64,000 nt of DNA from Clostridium sp. 12(A). Lineage in GTDB: Bacteria > Bacillota > Clostridia > Lachnospirales > Lachnospiraceae. Shown piece after piece: positions 1 through 7,977 of the stretch. Every line of letters starts with the position of its first letter. The first letter of the stretch is position 1. The translations under genes were made by a program, and so were the position numbers. The DNA is taken from the NCBI GenBank assembly GCA_000526575.1, contig JAGI01000002.1, positions 1 to 64,000 on the forward strand, read 5' to 3'. Under the pieces are notes generated by a model. The model did no database searches, had not been told where the DNA came from, and saw only the letters and a program-made list of their open reading frames with translations.

Positions 1-478
1 CGGTAGGCCCAGTATCGCCAGTGGGTCCTATGCTACCAGTAGGTCCGGTATCACCAGTCGGCCCTTCATTACCAGAATTCTCCTGAATGATAACAAGTGT
101 GGCTTTTACAGGTAAATTGGGACTATAATAAAACATAGCAGAGCTTACGTTAACCAATGATAAAGTTATTGGAGCTTCAGGAACATCTATAACTCCGATC
201 CCCACCACTTCAGTTGTCTTTATCGGTGAATTACCTATCAGGAAATCGCCCTGTGAAGTGACAATAGCAAAAATCACACCAAAGGTGTTGGGGGAAGACT
301 GAGTGGCGACCCACCAGTCAATATAGAATCTGCCTGTTTCATTAATCGTTATGGTACCGGTTAATGGATTATAGCTAATGTTACCAGAGGAATATACCGT
401 GGAATCAAAAAGGACATTGCTATTATTGTCAACAGTACCGTCTGAGGTACGTTCTATTTGAAGTGCAATATTACTCAT
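1..478 (-). CDS. Collagen-like spore-surface (BclA-type) protein, N-terminal part
   Basis: The gene runs leftward and leaves the window, so only about 159 residues are seen. The first ~140 residues form a compact beta-rich domain that aligns throughout with the N-terminus of the protein at 16376-18139; both share an SQGDFL..NSPIKT stretch and an IDWW motif. After this the sequence enters Gly-Pro-Thr/Gly-Asp-Thr collagen triplets ([10 protein letters not shown]). Such proteins in clostridia and bacilli are exosporium or spore-coat glycoproteins whose collagen stalks form surface filaments. The start is ATG at 476-478, preceded on the minus strand by AAAGGAGATATTTGAGG, a good ribosome binding site. 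A sporulation-type -10 lies about 70 bases upstream. The C-terminal domain is outside the window. Confidence 0.8.
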   Translation of the reverse strand, partial: MSNIALQIERTSDGTVDNNSNVLFDSTVYSSGNISYNPLTGTITINETGRFYIDWWVATQSSPNTFGVIFAIVTSQGDFLIGNSPIKTTEVVGIGVIDVPEAPITLSLVNVSSAMFYYSPNLPVKATLVIIQENSGNEGPTGDTGPTGSIGPTGDTGPT

Positions 479-548
479 ATCCTCAAATATCTCCTTTTCC
501 TTATTTTTACTAGATGTATTTAAGAACTAATACCTTAGGTCTATATAA

Positions 549-557
549 TAAAATATG
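549..557 (-). promoter_or_regulatory. Candidate SigK-like -10 of the collagen-like gene
   Basis: On the minus strand this reads CATATTTTA, matching the mother-cell SigK -10 pattern CATANNNTA, with an AC dinucleotide about 15 bases upstream. The paralogous gene at 16376 has CATAAAATA at a similar distance. The rest of 479-955 is AT-rich and shows no gene. The motif is short, so this is suggestive only. Confidence 0.3.
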
Positions 558-955
558 CTGAAAAACAATACGGTTTCGCGATGAGGGATAAAGGAATGGA
601 AAACTAAGAAGAGATAGAAGCAATATTTTATTCTGAATTAAATTAAAAAGGTATTTTCCAGGGAATATTCTTTTAAGAAAATAGGGAAATAATAAAAATA
701 TATTAATTAGTGAGACTTAAGTTTTATTTTATTGTATTTACCTCTCCTACCAAAGACAGACTAAGCCTTAAGATATAAAACAAATGAATATGGTATGCTA
801 GAAGGTATGTTATCATCTATTCAGTCAAATGAGATGTTTTGGGATTGGATACAGCATTAGGAATCATATAAGAAATAACATAAGAAATAAAAAGGTAAGA
901 AAGGTCTACATTTATTTTTAACGTTTTATTAATACCATTCTGTTATAAATTACAC

Positions 956-984
956 TTGACAATAACGAAAATTAAGCCTATGAT
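956..984 (+). promoter_or_regulatory. Consensus vegetative promoter of the potassium importer
   Basis: A perfect TTGACA (956-961) is followed after exactly 17 bases by TATGAT (979-984). Transcription would begin near 991, leaving a leader of about 70 bases. The leader is too short for, and does not show, the conserved core of a c-di-AMP (ydaO) riboswitch that precedes many relatives. Confidence 0.75.
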
Positions 985-1059
985 GATTCATCGGAATATT
1001 TAATTATAGGAAAGTGGCTATAATTAAAATATGTAGTAAAATGCCAGAGAGGAATTATC

Positions 1060-2973
1060 ATGGATTCAAAGAAAAAATTAAAAAATATATTACTGGGGAA
1101 TGCTTTAAAAAGCAATGATCTGGAAGGAGAGAAGCTGGGACCGTTTTGGGGTGTTCCCATTATGGCAAGTGATGCAGTATCTTCGGTAGCATATGCCATT
1201 GAGGAGATGCTGCTGGTGCTGGTTCCGATTATAGGACTTGCTGCAGTGGATTACTTAGGCCTGGTTACTTCACCAATTATTTTGCTTTTCCTGGTGCTTG
1301 CTTTTTCATATTCGCAGATTATTGCCTGCTATCCAAATGGTGGGGGTGCCTATGTCGTTTCTGCTGAAAACATAGGAAAAACGGCCTCCCTGGTTGCAGC
1401 TTCCGCCCTTATGATTGGTTATGTCATGACGGTTGCCGTCAGCCTTTCTGCCGCCACAGCGGCGCTTGTATCGGCATTTCCAGGCTTCATACATTACAGA
1501 CTGTTGTTTGCACTGTTATTCTTGTGCATTATCACACTTTTAAATTTAAGGGGAATGAGAGAGGCGTCAAAGCTCTTTGGTATTCCGACGTATGCATTTA
1601 TACTAATCATGCTGGCTCTCATTGTTACCGGCTTTGTAAAGCTTTTTACCGGCAACTTATCTCCGGTTCAATACCCGGAATCTATGAAGTCCGTAACGGA
1701 CGGCGTGGGCACAGTTTCTCTCTTTCTTTTGCTCAGGGCCTTTTCTTCCGGATGCTCGGCATTGACCGGTGTAGAAGTAGTCAGCAATGCAGTTCCAAGC
1801 TTCCGGGAGCCTTCCCAGAAAAATGCCAAGAATGTACTATTTATTCTGGTAGGAATTATTATCGTCATTTTCGGAGGATCCGTAATCCTTGTAACGTCAC
1901 TGCATATCATTCCGTTAGAAGGAAAGACTGTTATCTCTCAGCTTGGGTCAGCAGTTTTTGGACATGGTATCATGTTTTATATCCTTCAGTTTGCTACCTC
2001 TTTGATCCTTTTGCTGGCAGCTAATACCGCTTATAACGGCTTACCTACTCTGCTTGCTATCCTTGCTGACGATGGTTATGTGCCTCGACAGTTTATGCAT
2101 CGGGGAACCAGGCTCAGCTTTTCAAACGGTATTTTATTTATTTTTTTCCTGGCAGCCTTTCTGCTCATTATTTTTAACGCAGAGACTCATTATCTGATAC
2201 CTCTTTATGCCATCGGAGTATTTTTATCCTTCACTCTTTCCCAAACAGGAATGGTGCTAAGGTGGATTCGTGTAAAAGGAAAAGGATACTGGTATAAGAT
2301 GCTGATTAACGGTCTTGGTGCTTTGATGACCGGAACCGGAACTGTCATTGTATTTGTTACAAGGTTTCATCAGGGTTCCTGGCTTTTAGCAATTGTCATT
2401 CCGGTAATCGTATACATTATGTACCGGATCGAGAAGCATTATCAATTCGTAGGACGCCAGCTAAAGGTCAATAACTTCATGGCCCATTATCATAAAAGCG
2501 TTAGTAAGGATACGAATCTTTGTATCGTGTTAGTGGGTGGAATCAACCGTTCTGTATTAAAAGCTCTTAACTATGCTAATTTAATAACCTCCAACGTTGT
2601 TGCCCTTCATATCTCTACCGATGAAAAGCAAAGTGAACTGCTGAGAAAGAAATGGGTGGAGACGGGCATAGATGTGCCCCTTGAAGTTGTAAACTCTCCT
2701 TACCGGGAGCTTATAGAGCCGGTTGAGGACTATATCAGCAAACGGGAACAGAACTTAGAGCCTGGCGATATGATTACCATTGTCATGTCTCGTTTTATGG
2801 AAGAAAGCTGGTTTGCCAACATCCTGCACAACCAGACCACATATTTTATCATGCAGAGACTGAGGAGACATAGAAATGTATCCACCGTCCTGGTTCCTTA
2901 TCTTTACAGTTCGGCATTTGTGCCTGCTTGTGAAAAGAAAATAGAGCATGAAGAATGGAAAAAAGATAAATAA
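1060..2973 (+). CDS. kimA: APC-superfamily potassium importer, KimA (YdaO)-like
   Basis: At 637 residues this is an APC-family permease with roughly twelve hydrophobic segments up to about residue 470, then a soluble C-terminal domain of about 165 residues. The N-terminal segment (GVPIMASDAVSSVAYA) and the YPNGGGAYVV motif are typical of the KimA/YdaO group, high-affinity proton-coupled K+ importers whose cytoplasmic tail binds c-di-AMP in Bacillus. The tail here (IVLVGGINRSVLKALNYA) has the USP-like fold expected for that role. The start is ATG at 1060 behind AGAGGAA. The gene is monocistronic, with a consensus promoter upstream and a terminator immediately downstream. Substrate is inferred from family; a general amino-acid permease is less likely because of the C-terminal domain and length. 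Confidence 0.75.
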   Translation: MDSKKKLKNILLGNALKSNDLEGEKLGPFWGVPIMASDAVSSVAYAIEEMLLVLVPIIGLAAVDYLGLVTSPIILLFLVLAFSYSQIIACYPNGGGAYVVSAENIGKTASLVAASALMIGYVMTVAVSLSAATAALVSAFPGFIHYRLLFALLFLCIITLLNLRGMREASKLFGIPTYAFILIMLALIVTGFVKLFTGNLSPVQYPESMKSVTDGVGTVSLFLLLRAFSSGCSALTGVEVVSNAVPSFREPSQKNAKNVLFILVGIIIVIFGGSVILVTSLHIIPLEGKTVISQLGSAVFGHGIMFYILQFATSLILLLAANTAYNGLPTLLAILADDGYVPRQFMHRGTRLSFSNGILFIFFLAAFLLIIFNAETHYLIPLYAIGVFLSFTLSQTGMVLRWIRVKGKGYWYKMLINGLGALMTGTGTVIVFVTRFHQGSWLLAIVIPVIVYIMYRIEKHYQFVGRQLKVNNFMAHYHKSVSKDTNLCIVLVGGINRSVLKALNYANLITSNVVALHISTDEKQSELLRKKWVETGIDVPLEVVNSPYRELIEPVEDYISKREQNLEPGDMITIVMSRFMEESWFANILHNQTTYFIMQRLRRHRNVSTVLVPYLYSSAFVPACEKKIEHEEWKKDK

Positions 2974-2979
2974 ATGACA

Positions 2980-3036
2980 AAAACCGTCTTATCTCAGTGG
3001 CTGTCTGGCAGTCATAGAAAGGATAAGGCGGTTTTT
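2980..3036. terminator. Bidirectional intrinsic terminator
   Basis: AAAACCGTCTTATC pairs with GATAAGGCGGTTTT (one G-T pair) and is followed by T5. It starts seven bases after the kimA stop and ends 15 bases before the convergent uppP stop, so it can serve both genes. Confidence 0.8.
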
Positions 3037-3050
3037 ATATGCTTATTTCG

Positions 3051-3884
3051 TTAAAATAGCAGGGTAATCAGTATGACAAACAGTCCAAAGTAAATACGGT
3101 ACCAGCCAAACAATTTAAAATCATGCTTTTTAATAAAGCTCATTAAGAACTTGATGACAAAGATTGAAACCACAAAGGCTGTTACCATTCCAACCACTAA
3201 GATAATTAATTCAGAACCGGAAAATTCCAGGCCGAACTTAAGGATTTTCAGTGCACTTAAGCCAAACATGACAGGGACAGCGAGAAAGAATGTAAATTCT
3301 GCCGCAGCCACACGGGAGACGCCTATGATAAGAGCGCCGATGATGGTGGACCCGGAGCGGGAGGTTCCAGGGATAATAGAAAGAACCTGGAACAAGCCAA
3401 TGAGAAAAGCAGTCTGATAAGTGATATTCGTAAGCTCATTAATCTTAGGTGTTCTATGTTTGTTCCAGTTTTCCACCAGTATAAATGCGATTCCATAGAA
3501 AATCAGTGCCGCTGCAATCACAAATGGAGTATGAAGATGGGCTTCAATAAAGTCATCAAATAAGATAGTGACTGCTGCTCCAGGAATGCAGGCAAAGGCG
3601 GTTTTAAACCACAGAGAGAAAACATCACCCCGAATTACCGGCATATTTTTGTTTTTAAATTGAAAGGGAAACATCTTATCCCAGAAAATACCCACTACAG
3701 CTAAAATGGCGCCAAGCTGAATGACAACAAAAAACATCTCTTTAAAAGCAGCACTTGCATTTAATTGAAGAAACTCATCTACAATCAACATATGGCCGGT
3801 ACTGCTGATCGGCAGCCATTCCGATATGCCTTCCACAATTCCAAGAAAAATCACCTTAAAAATTTCAATTACGTTTAGATTCAT
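3051..3884 (-). CDS. uppP: Undecaprenyl-diphosphatase UppP/BacA
   Basis: This 277-residue membrane protein dephosphorylates undecaprenyl diphosphate to recycle the lipid carrier for peptidoglycan and other cell-wall polymers; overproduction gives bacitracin resistance. Family signatures are visible: the N-terminal GIVEGISEWLPISSTGH (residues ~16-32), which includes the catalytic glutamates and the SSTGH motif, and the later PGTSRSGSTI motif (around 168-177), which binds the diphosphate. Around seven hydrophobic helices are present and the length matches the family. The start ATG (3882-3884) has a strong GAGGAGG site eight bases upstream. It is a single gene, convergent with kimA. Assignment is firm. 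Confidence 0.95.
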   Translation of the reverse strand: MNLNVIEIFKVIFLGIVEGISEWLPISSTGHMLIVDEFLQLNASAAFKEMFFVVIQLGAILAVVGIFWDKMFPFQFKNKNMPVIRGDVFSLWFKTAFACIPGAAVTILFDDFIEAHLHTPFVIAAALIFYGIAFILVENWNKHRTPKINELTNITYQTAFLIGLFQVLSIIPGTSRSGSTIIGALIIGVSRVAAAEFTFFLAVPVMFGLSALKILKFGLEFSGSELIILVVGMVTAFVVSIFVIKFLMSFIKKHDFKLFGWYRIYFGLFVILITLLF

Positions 3885-4019
3885 GAATAAAAATCCTCCT
3901 CTTTATTGTTGATAATATAGTTATCCCTTGGCAAAATTTTATGCCGGGTACGTTGTTTTATTTTATTTCCCAGGCAGAAAATATACAAGAAACCAGTCGT
4001 CGCTATCATAAAATACGTT

Positions 4020-4034
4020 GACACGAAACGTGTC
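4020..4034. promoter_or_regulatory. Small perfect inverted repeat
   Basis: GACACG-AAA-CGTGTC lies 24 bases beyond the stop of the leftward regulator gene. It could be a short terminator stem or an operator. No U-run follows on either strand, so neither role is clear. Confidence 0.3.
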
Positions 4035-4057
4035 ATAGGCCGTAAAGTGCCGTTTTA

Positions 4058-4675
4058 TCACGTATGCTGCCATTTCGCCTGTTTCACCAGCAGTATCGTC
4101 TTAATAATAAGAAGCAGAAAAGAAAATGCTGTAATATAAGGCTGGCGAGTCATGATAAAGATCAGAATGGCAATGGAATGCAATAGAAAGGATCCTAAAC
4201 GGAATGTCTTTAATGCTTTTTCTTGTTGTAGTGATCGGAGTATCAGTTGGGCGGCTCCCCAGACGCATATTAAAATCAGTAAAATAAAATATACGAGGCG
4301 TATGGACTCTGATTCATAATAGGAAAATAGTGTTACTGATCTAATGTGATCGCCATCAGGCTGGCCGTATAAGGGAAGAAATATAAATAAAATAGTAAAT
4401 ACATCCAGCAGGCCGTAGATTAAATGAGTGATACTATTTATATTAGTACGGTTTTCTGCTTCCGCAAGTACAATCAATTCCTCCCCTGATAGTAAATCGT
4501 CAATGGTGACGGAAAAAAGTCTGGATATGCATTTAAGGGATTCGATATTTGGATATCCTTTGCCGCTTTCCCATTTGGAGACAGCAGTTCGCGATACATA
4601 TAGCTCATTGGCAAGCTGTTCCTGGGTCAGCTGTTTTTGTTTTCTCAGCTGCTGCAGTTTTTCATGAAATTCCAT
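4058..4675 (-). CDS. XRE-family transcriptional regulator with C-terminal membrane domain
   Basis: The 205-residue protein begins with a Cro/CI-type helix-turn-helix (residues ~4-60; LTQEQLANELYVSRTAVSKWESGKGYP), close to the many Firmicute regulators with this core. The C-terminal ~120 residues contain four likely membrane segments, so the protein is probably a membrane-tethered regulator. An ATG 19 codons further upstream is in frame, but the ATG at 4673-4675 is chosen because AACAGGAGGACTGCC directly precedes it. The gene diverges from the serine recombinase at 4841, so it may regulate that gene or be the remnant of the same acquired element. The target is unknown. Confidence 0.8.
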   Translation of the reverse strand: MEFHEKLQQLRKQKQLTQEQLANELYVSRTAVSKWESGKGYPNIESLKCISRLFSVTIDDLLSGEELIVLAEAENRTNINSITHLIYGLLDVFTILFIFLPLYGQPDGDHIRSVTLFSYYESESIRLVYFILLILICVWGAAQLILRSLQQEKALKTFRLGSFLLHSIAILIFIMTRQPYITAFSFLLLIIKTILLVKQAKWQHT

Positions 4676-4840
4676 GGCAGTCCTCCTGTTGTATCTTTCT
4701 ATAAGCTTAACTGATATCATCTTCATAATCAAGCAGTTCCTGTTACAGATAGGTCTGTTCTGAGAATGCTCAAAATCTCATAGGACAAACAAGGGATTGC
4801 ATATATCTAACCATGGAAAGAAAGGGGAGAAACAAGCTTC

Positions 4841-6499
4841 ATGGCAAGGTCAGCGGACAGGCAGAATCAAAATATAACGCCTTTAAGGACAAAGGTATGG
4901 CTTGTAGGGTTTTACATTCGCCTATCCCGTGAAGATAAGCGTGGAAGGGATGAATCAGAGAGTATCACCAATCAAAGGCTAATTTTGACCGATTTTTTAG
5001 AACAGCAAGACGATGGTGATCAATATATATTTGCAGGAGAGTATGTGGATGACGGCGTAAGTGGGACAACGGATGAAGAACGGGAAAATTTTCAGCTTCT
5101 TTTAAAAGATATAGAAAAGGGGAAGGTCAATTGTGTCATAGTCAAGAATCTGGCCAGAAGCTTTCGTAACAACGGAGATCAAAGCTATTACCTGGGTGAT
5201 TGGTTTCCAAGAAATAACGTGCGGTTTATTTCTCTTTACCAGCAACCCATTGATACCTATAAAGAACCCAGGAATGTGCAAAACCTGGCGGTTCCGGTTC
5301 AGGGAGTTCTAAATGAAGAGCATGCGAGAGGAACCTCAGAAAGCGTAAGAAGGACATTTGATAAAAAAAGAGAAAAAGGGCTGCACATCGGTTCCTTCGC
5401 TGTATACGGCTATGAAAAGGACCCGAAAAATAGAAATGCTCTTATCATAGATCCGGAGGCTGCAAAGCAGGTAAAAAGGATTTTCTCCTGGTATCAGGAA
5501 GGAAAGAGTAAAAATGCAATCGTCCACCTTCTCAATGATTATGGCATTTTATGTCCTTCCGCCTATAAAAGGCAGAAAGGATTGAAATATCAAAATCCAA
5601 ATGCGGATATGGGCAAAGGTCTATGGAGTGTGATGACCATCACTGGGATTTTAAAAAACCAGATTTATACAGGGGATATGGTTCAGGGACGTTACCGCAA
5701 GAAAAGTTACAAAATCCATGTGCAGGAAGCGGTCCCGGAGGAGGAATGGTTCGTTGTGTCAAATACCCATGAGCCAATTATTAAACGTGAGGATTTTAAG
5801 CAGGTTCAGGAGCTGCTAAAAAGAGATACAAGGACGGCACCGAATCAAAACAGCCTTTATTTATTCAGCGGTTTTTTACGCTGCGGAGATTGCGGCAAGG
5901 CGATGACACGCAGCAAGGTCAAAAATAATGTTTATTATCATTGCAGCACCTATAAGAACCAGTCGAAAAGTGCCTGTACGAAGCATACCATAAGACATAG
6001 GGATTTGGAGCGGGCGGTCTTAGATGTGATCAGACAGCTGATCTCTGTTGGTGTTTGTTATCGGGAAGTGATTGAAGAAATAGATGCAGATCCAAAAAAG
6101 GAAAGCCGTTCTGATCCGTTAGAGGGTCTGATAAAAAGCAAAGAAAAGGAGCTGTACAGGATTACACATTATAAGCAGAGCCTTTATGAAGACTGGAAAG
6201 ATGGTGAGATCACTAAAAGGGATTATCAGCAGATGAAGGAAGATTACGAAAGAAGGTCAGAGGCCATACAGCGTATATTAGATCATCTGCAAGGCAAAAA
6301 GGAAGAACTTGATACGTTGAGTGAGGTGGAGAATCCTGCTTTGGCGGCATATAGAAAAAGTGGAAATATCAACGAATTGACCAGAGATATTATAATTCAA
6401 TTGGTGGATCATATCAGGATATATGAAAATGGCTCTATCTGTGTTAAACTTAGGTTTGCCGATGAATTTCATGTTATGAAGGAGGAATCAGATGTATAA
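4841..6499 (+). CDS. Large serine recombinase
   Basis: The 552-residue protein has the three domains of large serine recombinases: an N-terminal resolvase catalytic domain (~20-170, YIRLSRED with nucleophile Ser29, and the VKNLARSFRN segment carrying active-site arginines), a recombinase domain (~180-300) and a zinc ribbon (CGDCGKAM..CSTYKNQSKSAC) with a coiled-coil-like C-terminus. Relatives (TndX/TnpX type) excise and integrate conjugative or mobilisable elements. No other mobile-element genes or clear flanking repeats lie nearby, so this is an orphan. The ATG is preceded by AAAGGGGAGA. The last eight bases overlap the HIT gene, whose ribosome binding site lies inside this reading frame. 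Confidence 0.9.
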   Translation: MARSADRQNQNITPLRTKVWLVGFYIRLSREDKRGRDESESITNQRLILTDFLEQQDDGDQYIFAGEYVDDGVSGTTDEERENFQLLLKDIEKGKVNCVIVKNLARSFRNNGDQSYYLGDWFPRNNVRFISLYQQPIDTYKEPRNVQNLAVPVQGVLNEEHARGTSESVRRTFDKKREKGLHIGSFAVYGYEKDPKNRNALIIDPEAAKQVKRIFSWYQEGKSKNAIVHLLNDYGILCPSAYKRQKGLKYQNPNADMGKGLWSVMTITGILKNQIYTGDMVQGRYRKKSYKIHVQEAVPEEEWFVVSNTHEPIIKREDFKQVQELLKRDTRTAPNQNSLYLFSGFLRCGDCGKAMTRSKVKNNVYYHCSTYKNQSKSACTKHTIRHRDLERAVLDVIRQLISVGVCYREVIEEIDADPKKESRSDPLEGLIKSKEKELYRITHYKQSLYEDWKDGEITKRDYQQMKEDYERRSEAIQRILDHLQGKKEELDTLSEVENPALAAYRKSGNINELTRDIIIQLVDHIRIYENGSICVKLRFADEFHVMKEESDV

Positions 6500-6974
6500 T
6501 CACGCACCAGATCATTATATCTGCCCGTTTTGTCAAGTTGCTCAGGGAATAGAAAACCAATTTATCCATACAAAACAGTCGGACATTATATACCGGGATG
6601 AATACATAACAGCGTTTATTAATGCAGGATTTTTTGAGAATAACAAGGGAAATGTAATTATCATACCCAATGACCATTATGAAAATATTTATGATCTGCC
6701 TGATGACATCTCAGCAAAGATACACAAACTGGAAAGGGAAGTTGCTATTGCACTGAAAGAAGTCTATCAGTGCGATGGGGTATCATCAAGGCAACATAAC
6801 GAACCTTACGGAAATCAGGAGGTCTGGCATTATCATTTGCATGTATTTCCGAGATATAAGGATGATAATCTATATTCATCAGGCAGAATGTATTCAAAGC
6901 CAGAAGAACGAATCCAATACGCCGATGGGCTAAAAGAATATTTTAGAAATAATTACCCTTTGAATGAAAGATAA
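6492..6974 (+). CDS. HIT-family hydrolase/nucleotidyl-binding protein
   Basis: This 160-residue protein carries the histidine triad HYHLHV (His113, His115, His117), in which the central His is the nucleophile acting on nucleoside phosphate bonds, and an N-terminal CPFC that may bind zinc. Family members hydrolyse adenylated or dinucleoside substrates such as AppppA or AMP-amidates. The start ATG lies behind GAAGGAGGAATCAG, located in the last codons of the recombinase gene, so translation is probably coupled. A strong terminator starts inside the stop codon. The exact substrate cannot be told from sequence. Confidence 0.85.
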   Translation: MYNHAPDHYICPFCQVAQGIENQFIHTKQSDIIYRDEYITAFINAGFFENNKGNVIIIPNDHYENIYDLPDDISAKIHKLEREVAIALKEVYQCDGVSSRQHNEPYGNQEVWHYHLHVFPRYKDDNLYSSGRMYSKPEERIQYADGLKEYFRNNYPLNER

Positions 6975-7010
6975 GGGAAGCCGGTCATGGCTTCCCTTTA
7001 TGTTTGTTTT
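6973..7010 (+). terminator. Intrinsic terminator after the HIT gene
   Basis: AAGGGAAGCC pairs perfectly with GGCTTCCCTT across a six-base loop, followed by TATGTTTGTTTT. The stem begins within the HIT stop codon and ends just before the stop of the convergent MerR gene. Confidence 0.85.
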
Positions 7011-7795
7011 TATGAAGTATGTAAGGGTAAAAATAATTCGATATAATAAACCGGTTCCACTGTCTTTTCATCTGACTTATTTTGAAATGTGTAACCTGGA
7101 AGATGGCAGCTATAGGCGGCACCAGTTAAATGGTATCCCTGCTCCCTTGCCCAGTTAGCTGCTTTTGTGATTGAAAGAGAATCAGGAACAGGCTGACTGG
7201 AGGCAATGATAGTATAAACGCAACGGTTATGCTGGAGCATGGGGAAGTCCTCTAATTCTTCCTGCAGATCCATGACAGCCGCAGTATGGCTTGCCAGTAC
7301 CGTATATTCTTTTGTATTTTCTGCGGAATCCTTAATGATCTGGTATTCTTGAAAACGATAACACAGATCAGAGATCTCTTTTTCTTGTATAAAACTAGTA
7401 TCTGGAATAATATAATGCCTGCGCAGCGGACGGATATCGTACCGGTTTAAACATAATTCCACATTTTTTGATAACTGCTTTAAATGGGCCAGGTGGACCA
7501 GAGATTGCTTGTGCTTTTCCACTTCCTGCTTTTCTTTTGCAATTTTCTCCTGAATGATAGAACTGTAGGAGGGAAGTGAACTATGAGACAGAATCCGGTC
7601 AATGTCTTCCAGGCTGAAGTTAAGTCTGCGGTAAAATAAAATGCTGGAAAGCTTGTGAATGTCATCATAAGTATAGGCCCGGTATCCGTTTTTTTCTTTT
7701 TTAGGTTTAATGATTCCCTTTTTTTCATAAAATCGAAGTGCATCCCTACTTATGCCCAAACGGTCTGAAACTTCGCCAATGCTGTAATGTTTCAT
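7010..7795 (-). CDS. MerR-family transcriptional regulator with effector-binding domain
   Basis: The 261-residue protein has an N-terminal MerR winged helix (residues ~3-70: YSIGEVSDRLGISRDALRFYEKKGII), a coiled-coil dimerisation helix (~75-120) and a C-terminal ~140-residue region resembling GyrI/BmrR-like small-molecule-binding domains. MerR proteins of this shape activate promoters with long spacers in response to hydrophobic drugs or redox-active compounds. ATG at 7793-7795 is preceded by TAAGGAGTTATCT. No adjacent efflux gene is seen; asnB lies upstream in the same orientation. The ligand is unknown. Confidence 0.85.
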   Translation of the reverse strand: MKHYSIGEVSDRLGISRDALRFYEKKGIIKPKKEKNGYRAYTYDDIHKLSSILFYRRLNFSLEDIDRILSHSSLPSYSSIIQEKIAKEKQEVEKHKQSLVHLAHLKQLSKNVELCLNRYDIRPLRRHYIIPDTSFIQEKEISDLCYRFQEYQIIKDSAENTKEYTVLASHTAAVMDLQEELEDFPMLQHNRCVYTIIASSQPVPDSLSITKAANWAREQGYHLTGAAYSCHLPGYTFQNKSDEKTVEPVYYIELFLPLHTS

Positions 7796-7937
7796 AGATA
7801 ACTCCTTAGTTTCAGTCTCATGTTTTGTTATTCATATATTAACATAAAACGGGAATGAATGGTCTTACAGTTTTCTTTCTATGTTTACGAAAAAATGACA
7901 AAGCCTGTAAAATAAAGTTTTTTTATGGCAAATATTG

Positions 7938-7972
7938 GAGGTGCTGACCTGGGTATTTTGAGTCAGCACCTC
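7938..7972. terminator. Hairpin terminator downstream of asnB
   Basis: GAGGTGCTGAC pairs perfectly with GTCAGCACCTC around a 13-base loop, just beyond the asnB stop. The T-rich flank (TATTTTTA) is on the plus-strand side, so it is a better terminator rightward than leftward; it may simply protect the asnB 3' end. Confidence 0.6.
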
Positions 7973-7977
7973 TATTT

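Noticed and set aside
985-1059. A c-di-AMP (ydaO) riboswitch expected before a KimA gene
   Set aside because: The predicted leader is only about 70 bases and none of the conserved core blocks is seen.
7796-7977. Possible small RNA between the MerR and asnB genes
   Set aside because: Only the asnB-end hairpin is evident; no independent promoter or second structured block is visible.
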